Position numbers and translations under genes: made by a program. Of a stretch of 8,538 bases of DNA, positions 1-6,598 are shown piece after piece (the first letter of the stretch is position 1; each line of letters opens with the position of its first letter). This DNA comes from Pseudomonadota bacterium (GTDB lineage: Bacteria; Desulfobacterota; Anaeroferrophillalia; Anaeroferrophillales; Tharpellaceae): positions 1-8,538 of the forward strand of contig WFRP01000219.1 in NCBI GenBank assembly GCA_015486505.1. Direction: 5' to 3'. Under the pieces are notes generated by a model. The model worked only from the letters and a program-made list of their open reading frames with translations. It had not been told where the DNA came from and searched no databases.

Positions 1-26
1 GCTAGGCGTTAAGATTTCTGTTTTTC

Positions 27-147
27 CTTACGCTCGCTGCGCCCGCCTCGCAAAACTCGCTTACGCTCAAACAGTTGCAATGCTAATGGGCTCCCGCTCG
101 CTTCCGAAAAACAACGAAATCGTTTCCGCAACCGCTTACGAAAAACC
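27..147. repeat. Non-coding tail with duplicated short words
   Basis: This stretch has no supportable gene. Four words of 8 or 9 bases each occur twice: CTTACGCTC (27-35, 60-68), CGCTCGCT (31-38, 95-102), CGCTTACG (58-65, 133-140) and CGAAAAAC (105-112, 139-146). Some overlap each other. The pattern looks like a degenerate dispersed intergenic repeat and not like a structured RNA gene; no tRNA-like fold was seen. Confidence 0.4.
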
Positions 148-178
148 ACCCCCGCCCCCGCCAGAAGGTGGGGGGGGG
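141..178 (-). terminator. Possible transcription terminator downstream of the TPR gene
   Basis: On the minus strand, 32 bases after the TPR stop, a run of nine C then ACC pairs across a TTCT loop (163-166) with GGCGGGGG, giving about 8 base pairs with one A-C mismatch. A second G run follows, then TTTTT (141-145). The T run is about 9 bases from the inner stem, so a slipped pairing using the second G run would be needed for a classical intrinsic terminator. The position at the end of a long operon supports the call. Confidence 0.4.
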
Positions 179-209
179 TAAAATTTGACTGAATAGTTAC
201 ATTATTTAA

Positions 210-3200
210 TCACAATGCCTTAAGTTTTTCAAACTCACGGCTTTGTGGCTTGTCAAGTTTTATGGATTTCAATTTTTCGGTAATTTTATCCGCCGTTGCC
301 TGATCTTTTTCCGCCTTGGCCAGACGCAGGGCCGCCAGCAGGGCTTTTCCGACAATATGCCGCGATTGCGGATAAAGATAGCTTATGCGCAGATATAATT
401 TGCGGGCGGCGCTGATGCGGCCGGCGGCCTCCAAAGTTGCAGCGCTTTTCAACGCGGCGGCGGCGGCCGCCGCCCGGTTCGGATTATGGGTGGCTTTATC
501 GTAAAAAAACAAGGCTTCATCATACTTTTTCTCAAACGCAAAAATATCACCCAGCCCGACAAAAGCGATAAAAGACCGGGCCTCACCACCGGATCCGTTT
601 TCAACCACTTCAAGGTAGAACTTACGCGCCTGCGGGTAATCGCCCGACTGCTGATAGATGCGGGCTTTCAGCAGTTTTAATTCCTGCTTAAGATCAGGGT
701 CGGGACAGCCGTTTTCCGCCAACGCCTCAAGTTCTGCCAGAGCCTCTTTAATTTTCCCCTTAGCGAAAGCATAACGGGAGAGATACAAACGGCAATCACA
801 GTCATATTTACTTTGCGGAAAACGCTCCAGCAGGCGTTGACAGTCATCCCGGGCCGCCTGATCGCGGCCTTTTTTAAGATCAAGCTTAAACATCCGAAAA
901 AGGGCCTCAAGCTGCAGATCCGCGGCGTAATCACCGGACTCAATCTCGTGCAGAAGCGCCGTCAATTCCGTTTCACGCCCCTGCCGCTGATAAAGATCCG
1001 TCAACAGCAGCATCAGCGGCACCGTATATGACGACTTCGGAAAACGGTTAATAAAATTCGGCACCTCAATCTCAAGATAAGGAAATTTATCCTGATTATA
1101 GGCTAAAAGCAGCAATCCGTAACTGGCTTTTTCATCGATTTCGGTATCCGGCCAAAGTTGTTTGGCTTTCAGGTAAACCAGTTGCGATTTAAGATATTTG
1201 CCCTGATTAAAGTAACTCTCGCCCATACGAATCAGGGCCTGGCCGCTGAGTTTGAGCTGAGGATTTTCCGCGGCCAGTTTTTCATAAACCGCGATGGCTT
1301 CAGGATAGCGCTCAAGACTGAACAGACTTTCACCCAGATTGAAGCGGATTTCAGCCGCAAGCTCAGGGTCAATTTTAACCGCGGAAGATTCCAGTTCAGT
1401 AAAGATCGCGGCAGCGGCTTCAAACTCGCCCCGCCTTAAAGCCAAAAGCCCCTGATAATTGCGCACCCGCGGCAGGAATTTACTCTGCGGCCAACGGTTC
1501 GCGAACAGGGTCAGCAGGGCATCGGTTTTCAGGTCTTGATGCAGATCAAACAGGGCTTCGGCCCGGTTAAGCTCCGCGTTCTGAATAACTTCAGTATTAG
1601 CTTTGGTCTCTTTGACAATTTTGAGAAAAGCGGAAAAATCACTGTCCGCCATCATGAAATTGCCGCTTTGCAAGGCGGCCCAGCCCCGTTCATAGAGAAT
1701 ATCCGCCTGCTGAGTTATAGCAAAATCAACCGGAATCCGCCGCAGAAGGTTCAAAGTCCGGGCATACTTACCCATCTGATTCAAAGTCCGGGCCAAGAGA
1801 AGATAAGTCCGATAACGATCAGCCCGGGATTTAATCCGCCCTTTTTCGGCAAACAAAGACTCCAGAACCGCCAGAGCTTTCGGAAAATCAGCCGCCGAAT
1901 ATAAAATCTGCGCTTTTTCCAGACGCAAAACCACCAGCACATCATCGGCCTGAGGCCGCCCGGGAGTTGAAAAAGCGGAAATCCCGGCAGCCAGGGTCTT
2001 TAGAGCCTGCGGCTGCTCACCCACGGAGGCCTGAATCCGGGCGAGACGACGAAAATCATCGGCCTTGAGTAAAGCGGTCGGAAAATCAGCAATCAATTCC
2101 GCCCCGAGGCCGGCGGCAGTTTTCAAGTCGTCGGCCTCGGCAAAGGCGGCAGCCAACTCCCGCAGAGCGGCGGCCGCAACCGGAGCCTTGCGTAAACGCA
2201 CCGGCCGCTGCATATACGTTGTCCGGGCGGCTTCAAGTTTCGGCTGTTTAATCTGGGCTAAGATCTCTCCCAGAAAAGCCAGCGGCACAACATCGTCAAC
2301 CCCGCTGATTTCATTCTGCAGTTTTCTGAAAATCGACTCGGCTTCACTATATTTCTTAACGAAATAGCAGCACCAGCCCCGGGCCAGATCGGCCTGGCGT
2401 TTAAGCATATCCACACCGGCAGCCGGAGCCGGCATCGTTTGCAGATATTTAAGCGCGGCCTTGTAGTCACGCTGATTAAAGGCAATTGTCGCCAAACGAT
2501 AAAGTGCCGCCCGGTACTCGGCGGCGTCGGGATAAGCAGCCGTCAACTGCAGCAGCACCGCGCGGCCGGCCGTCGGTTCCGCGCTCTGAAAAAGCGCTTC
2601 ACTTTCCCAGAAAAGCGCGGCTGCAGCCAAACGCCGCTTCGGACTTTCAGCAGCGATTGTAAACCATTTCGCGGCGGCGGCAAAATTTTTCTCCCGATAG
2701 TCAAGCCAGGCCAGGGAGTAACAGGAAAAGTGATAGAAACGATGCTCAGGCAATTCAGCAACCACGGCAAAATGTTTCCGGGCTTCAAGATATTTCTCCT
2801 CCCGGAAATCAATCTCCCCTAACCAGTAATGGAAATCCGGAACCAGTTCGGAATCCTTGAATTTCTTCAGCCCCGCGACAAAATAGCTGCGGGCCTCACC
2901 CAACAAACCTTCAATATATTTTTGCCGGCCGCTGCGATAATAACCTTCCGCCCCGTTGAAGCCCCGGGCCAACGCGGCGGTCAGCGAATTACGGTAAGCA
3001 CAGCCGGGGGCCCGGCTCGAAGCCGTTTCCCAGCCCGGCCCCGAGCCTGAAGTTTCGGGGTTAAGGATTACATTATCAGCCACCGGCTCAAGTTTCAGCC
3101 CCGGCGCCAGCTTGGGCAGCAGCCCGAAATCGCGAAAGCCCTCCAACCGGGCGCTATCCTCCCCAACCACCACAACTTCAGGAAGGTTGAGACCGTCACC

Positions 3201-3284
3201 GGACTGATTGGAAAAAAGCGGCTGCCAGTTAAAAAGAAAAATCAGCAGCATAAGCCAGGCGAGAATATTTTTTACCTGAACCAT
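210..3284 (-). CDS. Large exported tetratricopeptide-repeat protein, function unknown
   Basis: A 1024-residue protein made almost wholly of TPR-like helical hairpins, a fold that binds other proteins. The N terminus (MVQVKNILAWLMLLIFLFNW) is a signal peptide or membrane anchor; no clear AxA cleavage site or lipobox Cys is visible. A proline/glycine-rich segment follows (about 26-95), containing LPEVVVVGED at 34-43, which looks like a TonB box. From about 100 to the end run many repeats of the YbgF/BamD style (tails such as YPDAAEY, WPQSKFL, FPKSSY, FPQSKYD, YPQSRHI), with motifs such as GESLFSLERYPEAIAVYEKLAAENP. The C-terminal part has a seven-alanine run and ends in a Lys-rich helix. Location is probably periplasmic, tethered or free. 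The ATG follows the upstream stop by 7 bases, with AAGAG just before it. It is the last gene of the string. Possible roles are scaffold for an envelope complex or a partner of a TonB-dependent transporter; neither is shown. Confidence 0.85.
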   Translation of the reverse strand: MVQVKNILAWLMLLIFLFNWQPLFSNQSGDGLNLPEVVVVGEDSARLEGFRDFGLLPKLAPGLKLEPVADNVILNPETSGSGPGWETASSRAPGCAYRNSLTAALARGFNGAEGYYRSGRQKYIEGLLGEARSYFVAGLKKFKDSELVPDFHYWLGEIDFREEKYLEARKHFAVVAELPEHRFYHFSCYSLAWLDYREKNFAAAAKWFTIAAESPKRRLAAAALFWESEALFQSAEPTAGRAVLLQLTAAYPDAAEYRAALYRLATIAFNQRDYKAALKYLQTMPAPAAGVDMLKRQADLARGWCCYFVKKYSEAESIFRKLQNEISGVDDVVPLAFLGEILAQIKQPKLEAARTTYMQRPVRLRKAPVAAAALRELAAAFAEADDLKTAAGLGAELIADFPTALLKADDFRRLARIQASVGEQPQALKTLAAGISAFSTPGRPQADDVLVVLRLEKAQILYSAADFPKALAVLESLFAEKGRIKSRADRYRTYLLLARTLNQMGKYARTLNLLRRIPVDFAITQQADILYERGWAALQSGNFMMADSDFSAFLKIVKETKANTEVIQNAELNRAEALFDLHQDLKTDALLTLFANRWPQSKFLPRVRNYQGLLALRRGEFEAAAAIFTELESSAVKIDPELAAEIRFNLGESLFSLERYPEAIAVYEKLAAENPQLKLSGQALIRMGESYFNQGKYLKSQLVYLKAKQLWPDTEIDEKASYGLLLLAYNQDKFPYLEIEVPNFINRFPKSSYTVPLMLLLTDLYQRQGRETELTALLHEIESGDYAADLQLEALFRMFKLDLKKGRDQAARDDCQRLLERFPQSKYDCDCRLYLSRYAFAKGKIKEALAELEALAENGCPDPDLKQELKLLKARIYQQSGDYPQARKFYLEVVENGSGGEARSFIAFVGLGDIFAFEKKYDEALFFYDKATHNPNRAAAAAAALKSAATLEAAGRISAARKLYLRISYLYPQSRHIVGKALLAALRLAKAEKDQATADKITEKLKSIKLDKPQSREFEKLKAL

Positions 3285-3291
3285 AAAACTC

Positions 3292-4497
3292 TTATATTTT
3301 CACATGCAGCTGTTGTTTATCCGATACCAGTTCGTGGCCGGGAAACAACATCTGGGCTTCACCCAGAGTAAAACGGCCGGAGACAATCCACTCTTTCAGG
3401 ATTTCGGCGATCTCCAGCGCCCTTGAATAACTTGAAAGCGGGGTTGCCGGGGTCGGTTTGCCGTTTACTTCAATCGTGCCGCTTTTCAGCTCGGCATAAC
3501 TGACTTCGCCGTAACTGCGGGAAACCGCCAGCGGATAGTCGTAACCGTAATCAATTATCTGGGTATAGATATCTTCATCACGCACCGCGGTAAATTCCGC
3601 CATCCGCTCATTTATAATCGGAATCGGGACCCCGACCCCGAGGGCGAGGCTGCAGCCATAACCGAGCATACTGACCCCGACCACCCATTTCGGCGACATC
3701 TGTTTGAGATCGCCGGTCAACATCAAAGTTCCGGCTCCGCCTTTCACCACCCCGTTCGCCCCCCGGGGCTCATCCGGGTTATGCTGGGTGCCGCTCCAGG
3801 TCACAAAACCGGTACCGCCGCCCAGGAAAATTTTGGTTCCGAGACCGGTGGTCAGATAGTAAGGATCATTGAGCAGAGGGCTCAACTGGCCGGCACTGCA
3901 GTAAGTGGCGTTACCGGCTTTAGGCCGCAAGACGCCCATATAGGTATATATCGTTTTCGCGGTCAGGTTGACCGCGCAGTTATAGTTCTGGTAGGCGTTG
4001 CGCGGATTACATAAAATCGCGCTCGGCATTGAATCAAGGTCGATCTCCTTATCCACCTCTTTCTCCGGGTAACAGTCGGTGCCGTAGCCTTCCATATGGA
4101 GCTTAACCTTTTTCCCGGCAACCAGATCCTGAATCACGTGGCCGCCGCCGTAAAGAAACCGGCCGGGATGGATTTTATTCAACGGATCATTTGCATCCGG
4201 CTCGGTCGCGCCAATATAGAAATCCACGGCCGCGATCCCGCCGTAAGCCGGCACCTGATTGAAACTCGCCCGGCTCGCCCGAATCTTGGGCGCGGTATGA
4301 CCGACATTAAGAAAAGCTCCGGATGAACACATCGGCGCAAAAGTACCAGTGGTAACCACATCAACCTGGCGGGCCGCGGCTTCGGCCCCGTCTTTTGCGA
4401 CAATCGCGATCATCTCCTCGGCATTAACAACCACCACCTTGCCGTTTTTAATCTTATCGTTAATCTCCTGAATCGTTTTTTGGACTTTGTAAGCCAT
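3292..4497 (-). CDS. Homocysteine biosynthesis protein (DUF39/HcyBio, aspartate-semialdehyde sulfurtransferase type)
   Basis: Members of this family form homocysteine from aspartate semialdehyde and a sulfide source, bypassing homoserine activation; known from methanogens and sulfate-reducing bacteria. The protein is one continuous HcyBio domain of 401 residues, with PMCSSGAFLNVGH (Cys57), YGTDCYPEKE (Cys142), the glycine-rich FLGGGTGFVTWSGTQH (about 224-239) and a further Cys at ATYCSAGQ. The first two Cys appear to correspond to the conserved functional pair of the archaeal enzyme MA1821. No CBS domains follow, unlike MA1821, and no NIL/ferredoxin partner gene is in the window. I place the start at the ATG (4497): GGGAG lies 12 bases before it, whereas an earlier in-frame TTG (4509) abuts that site and overlaps the ybeY stop. 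It sits between ybeY and the TPR gene (gaps of 5 and 7 bases). Family assignment is firm; the activity is inferred. Confidence 0.9.
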   Translation of the reverse strand: MAYKVQKTIQEINDKIKNGKVVVVNAEEMIAIVAKDGAEAAARQVDVVTTGTFAPMCSSGAFLNVGHTAPKIRASRASFNQVPAYGGIAAVDFYIGATEPDANDPLNKIHPGRFLYGGGHVIQDLVAGKKVKLHMEGYGTDCYPEKEVDKEIDLDSMPSAILCNPRNAYQNYNCAVNLTAKTIYTYMGVLRPKAGNATYCSAGQLSPLLNDPYYLTTGLGTKIFLGGGTGFVTWSGTQHNPDEPRGANGVVKGGAGTLMLTGDLKQMSPKWVVGVSMLGYGCSLALGVGVPIPIINERMAEFTAVRDEDIYTQIIDYGYDYPLAVSRSYGEVSYAELKSGTIEVNGKPTPATPLSSYSRALEIAEILKEWIVSGRFTLGEAQMLFPGHELVSDKQQLHVKI

Positions 4498-4502
4498 TTT
4501 AT

Positions 4503-4934
4503 CTAACAACTCCCGTTTAATACCAGCGCAAAAAGTTCATCCTGGCGTTTCTCCAGCAAAGCCGCGACTTCCGGCTCTACATCAATATGTTCGTAACCTA
4601 AAAGATGAAGAAGCCCGTGGATAATATAGTAAACCAGCCCCTCCTCCAGGGTATATCCCAGAGAGCGGGTTTCCGGCCCGACCGTCTCAACCGAGACCAC
4701 CACACTGCCTAAATGACCACTCTCCTTATCCAGTGGAAATGATATCACGTTCGTCGGCCGGGAACGACTAAAAAATTTTTCATTAAGCTGAGTAATCCGC
4801 TCGTCGTCAACAAGTTCGATCTCGATAGCCGAATCGGCAATTTCCAGATCCTTGACAACCGGCCGCAATAGTGCGCGCAGTATATCGATATCCGGCGTCG
4901 CGAACTGCTGTTTATCCAGGATATAAAGCGCCAT
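4503..4934 (-). CDS. ybeY: Endoribonuclease YbeY (rRNA maturation factor)
   Basis: A single-strand-specific metal-dependent endoribonuclease involved in 16S rRNA 3'-end maturation and ribosome quality control. At 143 residues it is slightly short but complete. The zinc motif HGLLHLLGYEH supplies His106, His110 and His116. The preceding signature is PTNVISFPLD (60-69), and LGSVVVSVE (75-83) stands in for the usual GDI-type strand. The conserved Arg corresponding to E. coli Arg59 aligns with Phe55 here, but Arg57 is two residues later (FSRSRPTNV) and may replace it. The ATG comes 2 bases after the PhoH stop, without a strong ribosome site (only GGTAATGA upstream), which suggests translational coupling. 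No HD-domain phosphohydrolase gene lies beside it, unlike many bacterial phoH-ybeY clusters. Confidence 0.95.
   Translation of the reverse strand: MALYILDKQQFATPDIDILRALLRPVVKDLEIADSAIEIELVDDERITQLNEKFFSRSRPTNVISFPLDKESGHLGSVVVSVETVGPETRSLGYTLEEGLVYYIIHGLLHLLGYEHIDVEPEVAALLEKRQDELFALVLNGSC
4510..4514 (-). promoter_or_regulatory. Ribosome binding site deciding the start of the homocysteine biosynthesis gene
   Basis: GGGAG on the minus strand lies inside the last codons of ybeY. It is 12 bases from the ATG at 4497, a rather long but usable spacing, and directly touches the alternative TTG at 4509, which makes that start unlikely. Confidence 0.5.
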
Positions 4935-4936
4935 TT

Positions 4937-5896
4937 TTAAGCGTCATTACCATATTGTTCATAAGCTGTAATAATCTTCTGCACCAGGGGGTGGCGCACA
5001 ACGTCAGCCGCACTTAAATAACAAAAACCGATACCTTTAACACCTTTTAGAATATTTTGCACTAAAAGGAGTCCGGATTTTTGTTCACCCAGAAGATCGG
5101 TCTGGGTCACATCGCCGGTAATTACCGCTTTTGACGAAAAACCCAGACGGGTTAAAAACATCTTCATCTGTTCGTTGGTCGTATTCTGGGCTTCATCGAG
5201 AATCACAAATGAATCGTTCAATGTCCGGCCCCGCATAAAGGCCAAAGGCGCTACTTCAATAACGCCTTTTTCAAGCAGCTCCCGGGCCTTGTCAATCGGC
5301 ATCAGATCATACAGAGCATCATAAAGCGGGCGCAGATAAGGATCAATTTTATCGGCGAGATCACCCGGCAGAAACCCTAAACGCTCACCCGCCTCAACCG
5401 CGGGCCGGGTTAAAACAATCCTTTCTACCTGATGCTCATTCAGTGCGGCAATCGCCAGCGCCATCGCCAGGTAGGTCTTGCCGGTACCGGCGGGTCCGAC
5501 GGAAAAGACAATATCATGGCGGCGGACCGAATCGATATAAAATTTCTGCCCCGGACTCTTCGGCGAGATAAACCGGCGCTTGCCGCCCTGCCCCTTAATA
5601 TAAACTTTGTCTAAAAAAATCTCCTGGAGCAGGGCCCCGGAATCGGCGGATTTAATCCGCCAGGCGTAATCAATATCAGAGGCAAAAAGCGGATAATCCG
5701 CCGCCACCAGAGCATACAGTTCCCGCAGGACATCAAGAACCAGTTCGGCTTTAAGGTTATCCCCCTCGACCATCACGGTGGTCCCCCGGGTATTGATCCT
5801 GACCCCGGCGTATTCAGCTAAACGTTTGAGATGCTCCCCGCCCTCACCGGCAAGGGTCTGCAGAATGTCGGAATCGACAAATTCATACTTCAACAA
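4937..5896 (-). CDS. PhoH-family P-loop ATPase (PhoH/YbeZ type)
   Basis: A cytoplasmic ATPase of the PhoH/YbeZ family, linked in other bacteria to RNA metabolism and often working beside YbeY. Its 319 residues match the family. An N-terminal KH-like region (about 1-75, LAGEGGEHLKRLAEYAGVRI) precedes the ATPase core, which has Walker A GPAGTGKT at 134-141, TRPAVEAGERLGFLPGD (163-179), Walker B VILDEAQNTT at 231-240, the GDVTQTDL sensor-like strand at 261-268 and a conserved Arg-His at 301-302. The start is TTG, chosen because of the strong ribosome site upstream. It follows the nucleosidase stop by 5 bases and leaves 2 bases before ybeY, so it is clearly in an operon. The gene next to it supports the YbeZ-like assignment. 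The exact reaction of this family is not settled. Confidence 0.93.
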   Translation of the reverse strand: MLKYEFVDSDILQTLAGEGGEHLKRLAEYAGVRINTRGTTVMVEGDNLKAELVLDVLRELYALVAADYPLFASDIDYAWRIKSADSGALLQEIFLDKVYIKGQGGKRRFISPKSPGQKFYIDSVRRHDIVFSVGPAGTGKTYLAMALAIAALNEHQVERIVLTRPAVEAGERLGFLPGDLADKIDPYLRPLYDALYDLMPIDKARELLEKGVIEVAPLAFMRGRTLNDSFVILDEAQNTTNEQMKMFLTRLGFSSKAVITGDVTQTDLLGEQKSGLLLVQNILKGVKGIGFCYLSAADVVRHPLVQKIITAYEQYGNDA

Positions 5897-5901
5897 AGAT
5901 A

Positions 5902-6591
5902 TTATCTCCCCTCAGCAGGCGCATTACCGGATTCAATTTTCGCCAGAAACGCAAGCATCTCATCAACGGCCCCGGCAACCTCGGGCAGAACCTTCTGATA
6001 GTTACCCTCATATTCACTGGCGAGATCGGCATCACCGACATCAGTCACCCCGCGTAAAACCAGGGCCGGAATGCCCATCCGCCGGGCCACCCGAACAATC
6101 GAGGCCCCCTCCCAGTCGGCAGCCAGGGCCTGATAACGCCGGAAAAGATCATCTCTAACCGCCGGGGTATCAGCATTCCGGTCAGCCGAAGCCAGCGGCC
6201 CGATCCTGAAATCGCTAAACCGTTTTTTAAGCCTTGACAATAATTCCGGCTCACAATCGGTGCGCGGCACGCTTTTGTGGTCACTGGCAAAATCATACTC
6301 GATCACTTTCTCCGCCAGAATCAAATCACCGACTTCAAGCCCCGGTGCCAGGGCCCCGCAGGAGCCGAAATTCAAGACCAGATCGGCGGCAAAACGGTCG
6401 ATCAGCAGCTGGGTTGTCGCCGCCGCCATCACCTTGCCTAAGCCGGAAGTTGTCGCCACCACCTCTTTCCCGGCCACCGTGCGCCGGTAAAAATTGCGCC
6501 CGGCAACCTTCTCCAGCCGCCAGTTCCCCAAGCTTAAAAGGGGTTTCAATTCATGCCGCAACGCCGCGATTAAAGCAATTTTTTTGAACAT
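5902..6591 (-). CDS. MTA/SAH nucleosidase-like protein (nucleoside phosphorylase family 1)
   Basis: Likely cleaves the N-glycosidic bond of an adenosine-type nucleoside such as S-adenosylhomocysteine or 5'-methylthioadenosine; cytoplasmic. The 229-residue length fits MtnN. Family features are the opening strand KKIALIAALRHEL with Glu14 aligning to the catalytic Glu12 of E. coli MtnN, SGLGKVMAAATTQ (49-61), LNFGSCGAL (73-81), VGDLILA (87-93), and the pair Glu161 (DWEGAS) and Asp184 (GVTDVGD) matching Glu174 and Asp197. Two pocket positions differ: the Met before the catalytic Glu is Trp160, and the loop that carries the adenine-stacking Phe in MtnN reads ASADRNAD. The substrate is therefore uncertain; futalosine hydrolase and a hopanoid-type phosphorylase (HpnG) are alternatives. 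The ATG follows the cheB stop by 7 bases with only a weak GAG as ribosome site. A homocysteine biosynthesis gene three genes downstream makes an SAH role attractive but does not prove it. Confidence 0.8.
   Translation of the reverse strand: MFKKIALIAALRHELKPLLSLGNWRLEKVAGRNFYRRTVAGKEVVATTSGLGKVMAAATTQLLIDRFAADLVLNFGSCGALAPGLEVGDLILAEKVIEYDFASDHKSVPRTDCEPELLSRLKKRFSDFRIGPLASADRNADTPAVRDDLFRRYQALAADWEGASIVRVARRMGIPALVLRGVTDVGDADLASEYEGNYQKVLPEVAGAVDEMLAFLAKIESGNAPAEGR
5906..5913 (-). promoter_or_regulatory. Ribosome binding site supporting the TTG start of the PhoH gene
   Basis: On the minus strand this reads GAGGGGAG, a strong Shine-Dalgarno match, 9 bases before a TTG at 5894-5896. It lies within the last codons of the upstream nucleosidase gene. 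No ATG or GTG in frame sits at a workable distance, so TTG is the best start. A second TTG follows directly and could also serve. Confidence 0.65.
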
Positions 6592-6598
6592 ACCCAGC

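Noticed and set aside
1..209. tRNA, small RNA or CRISPR array in the non-coding tail
   Set aside because: The repeated words are only 8-9 bases, unevenly spaced and partly overlapping; no cloverleaf or regular repeat-spacer pattern is present.
1536..1904. Open frame of 122 codons on the plus strand, with similar ones at 2439-2822 and 1158-1439
   Set aside because: All are antisense to the TPR gene and have no ribosome site or family motif; they reflect base composition.
3285..3291. Promoter before the TPR gene
   Set aside because: Only 7 bases separate it from the upstream stop; any promoter would have to lie inside the homocysteine biosynthesis gene, and I could not identify convincing -35/-10 boxes.
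5778..6158. Open frame of 126 codons on the plus strand across the PhoH/nucleosidase junction
   Set aside because: The translation is rich in Pro, Arg, Ser and Gln, typical of an antisense shadow, and both genes beneath it are well supported.
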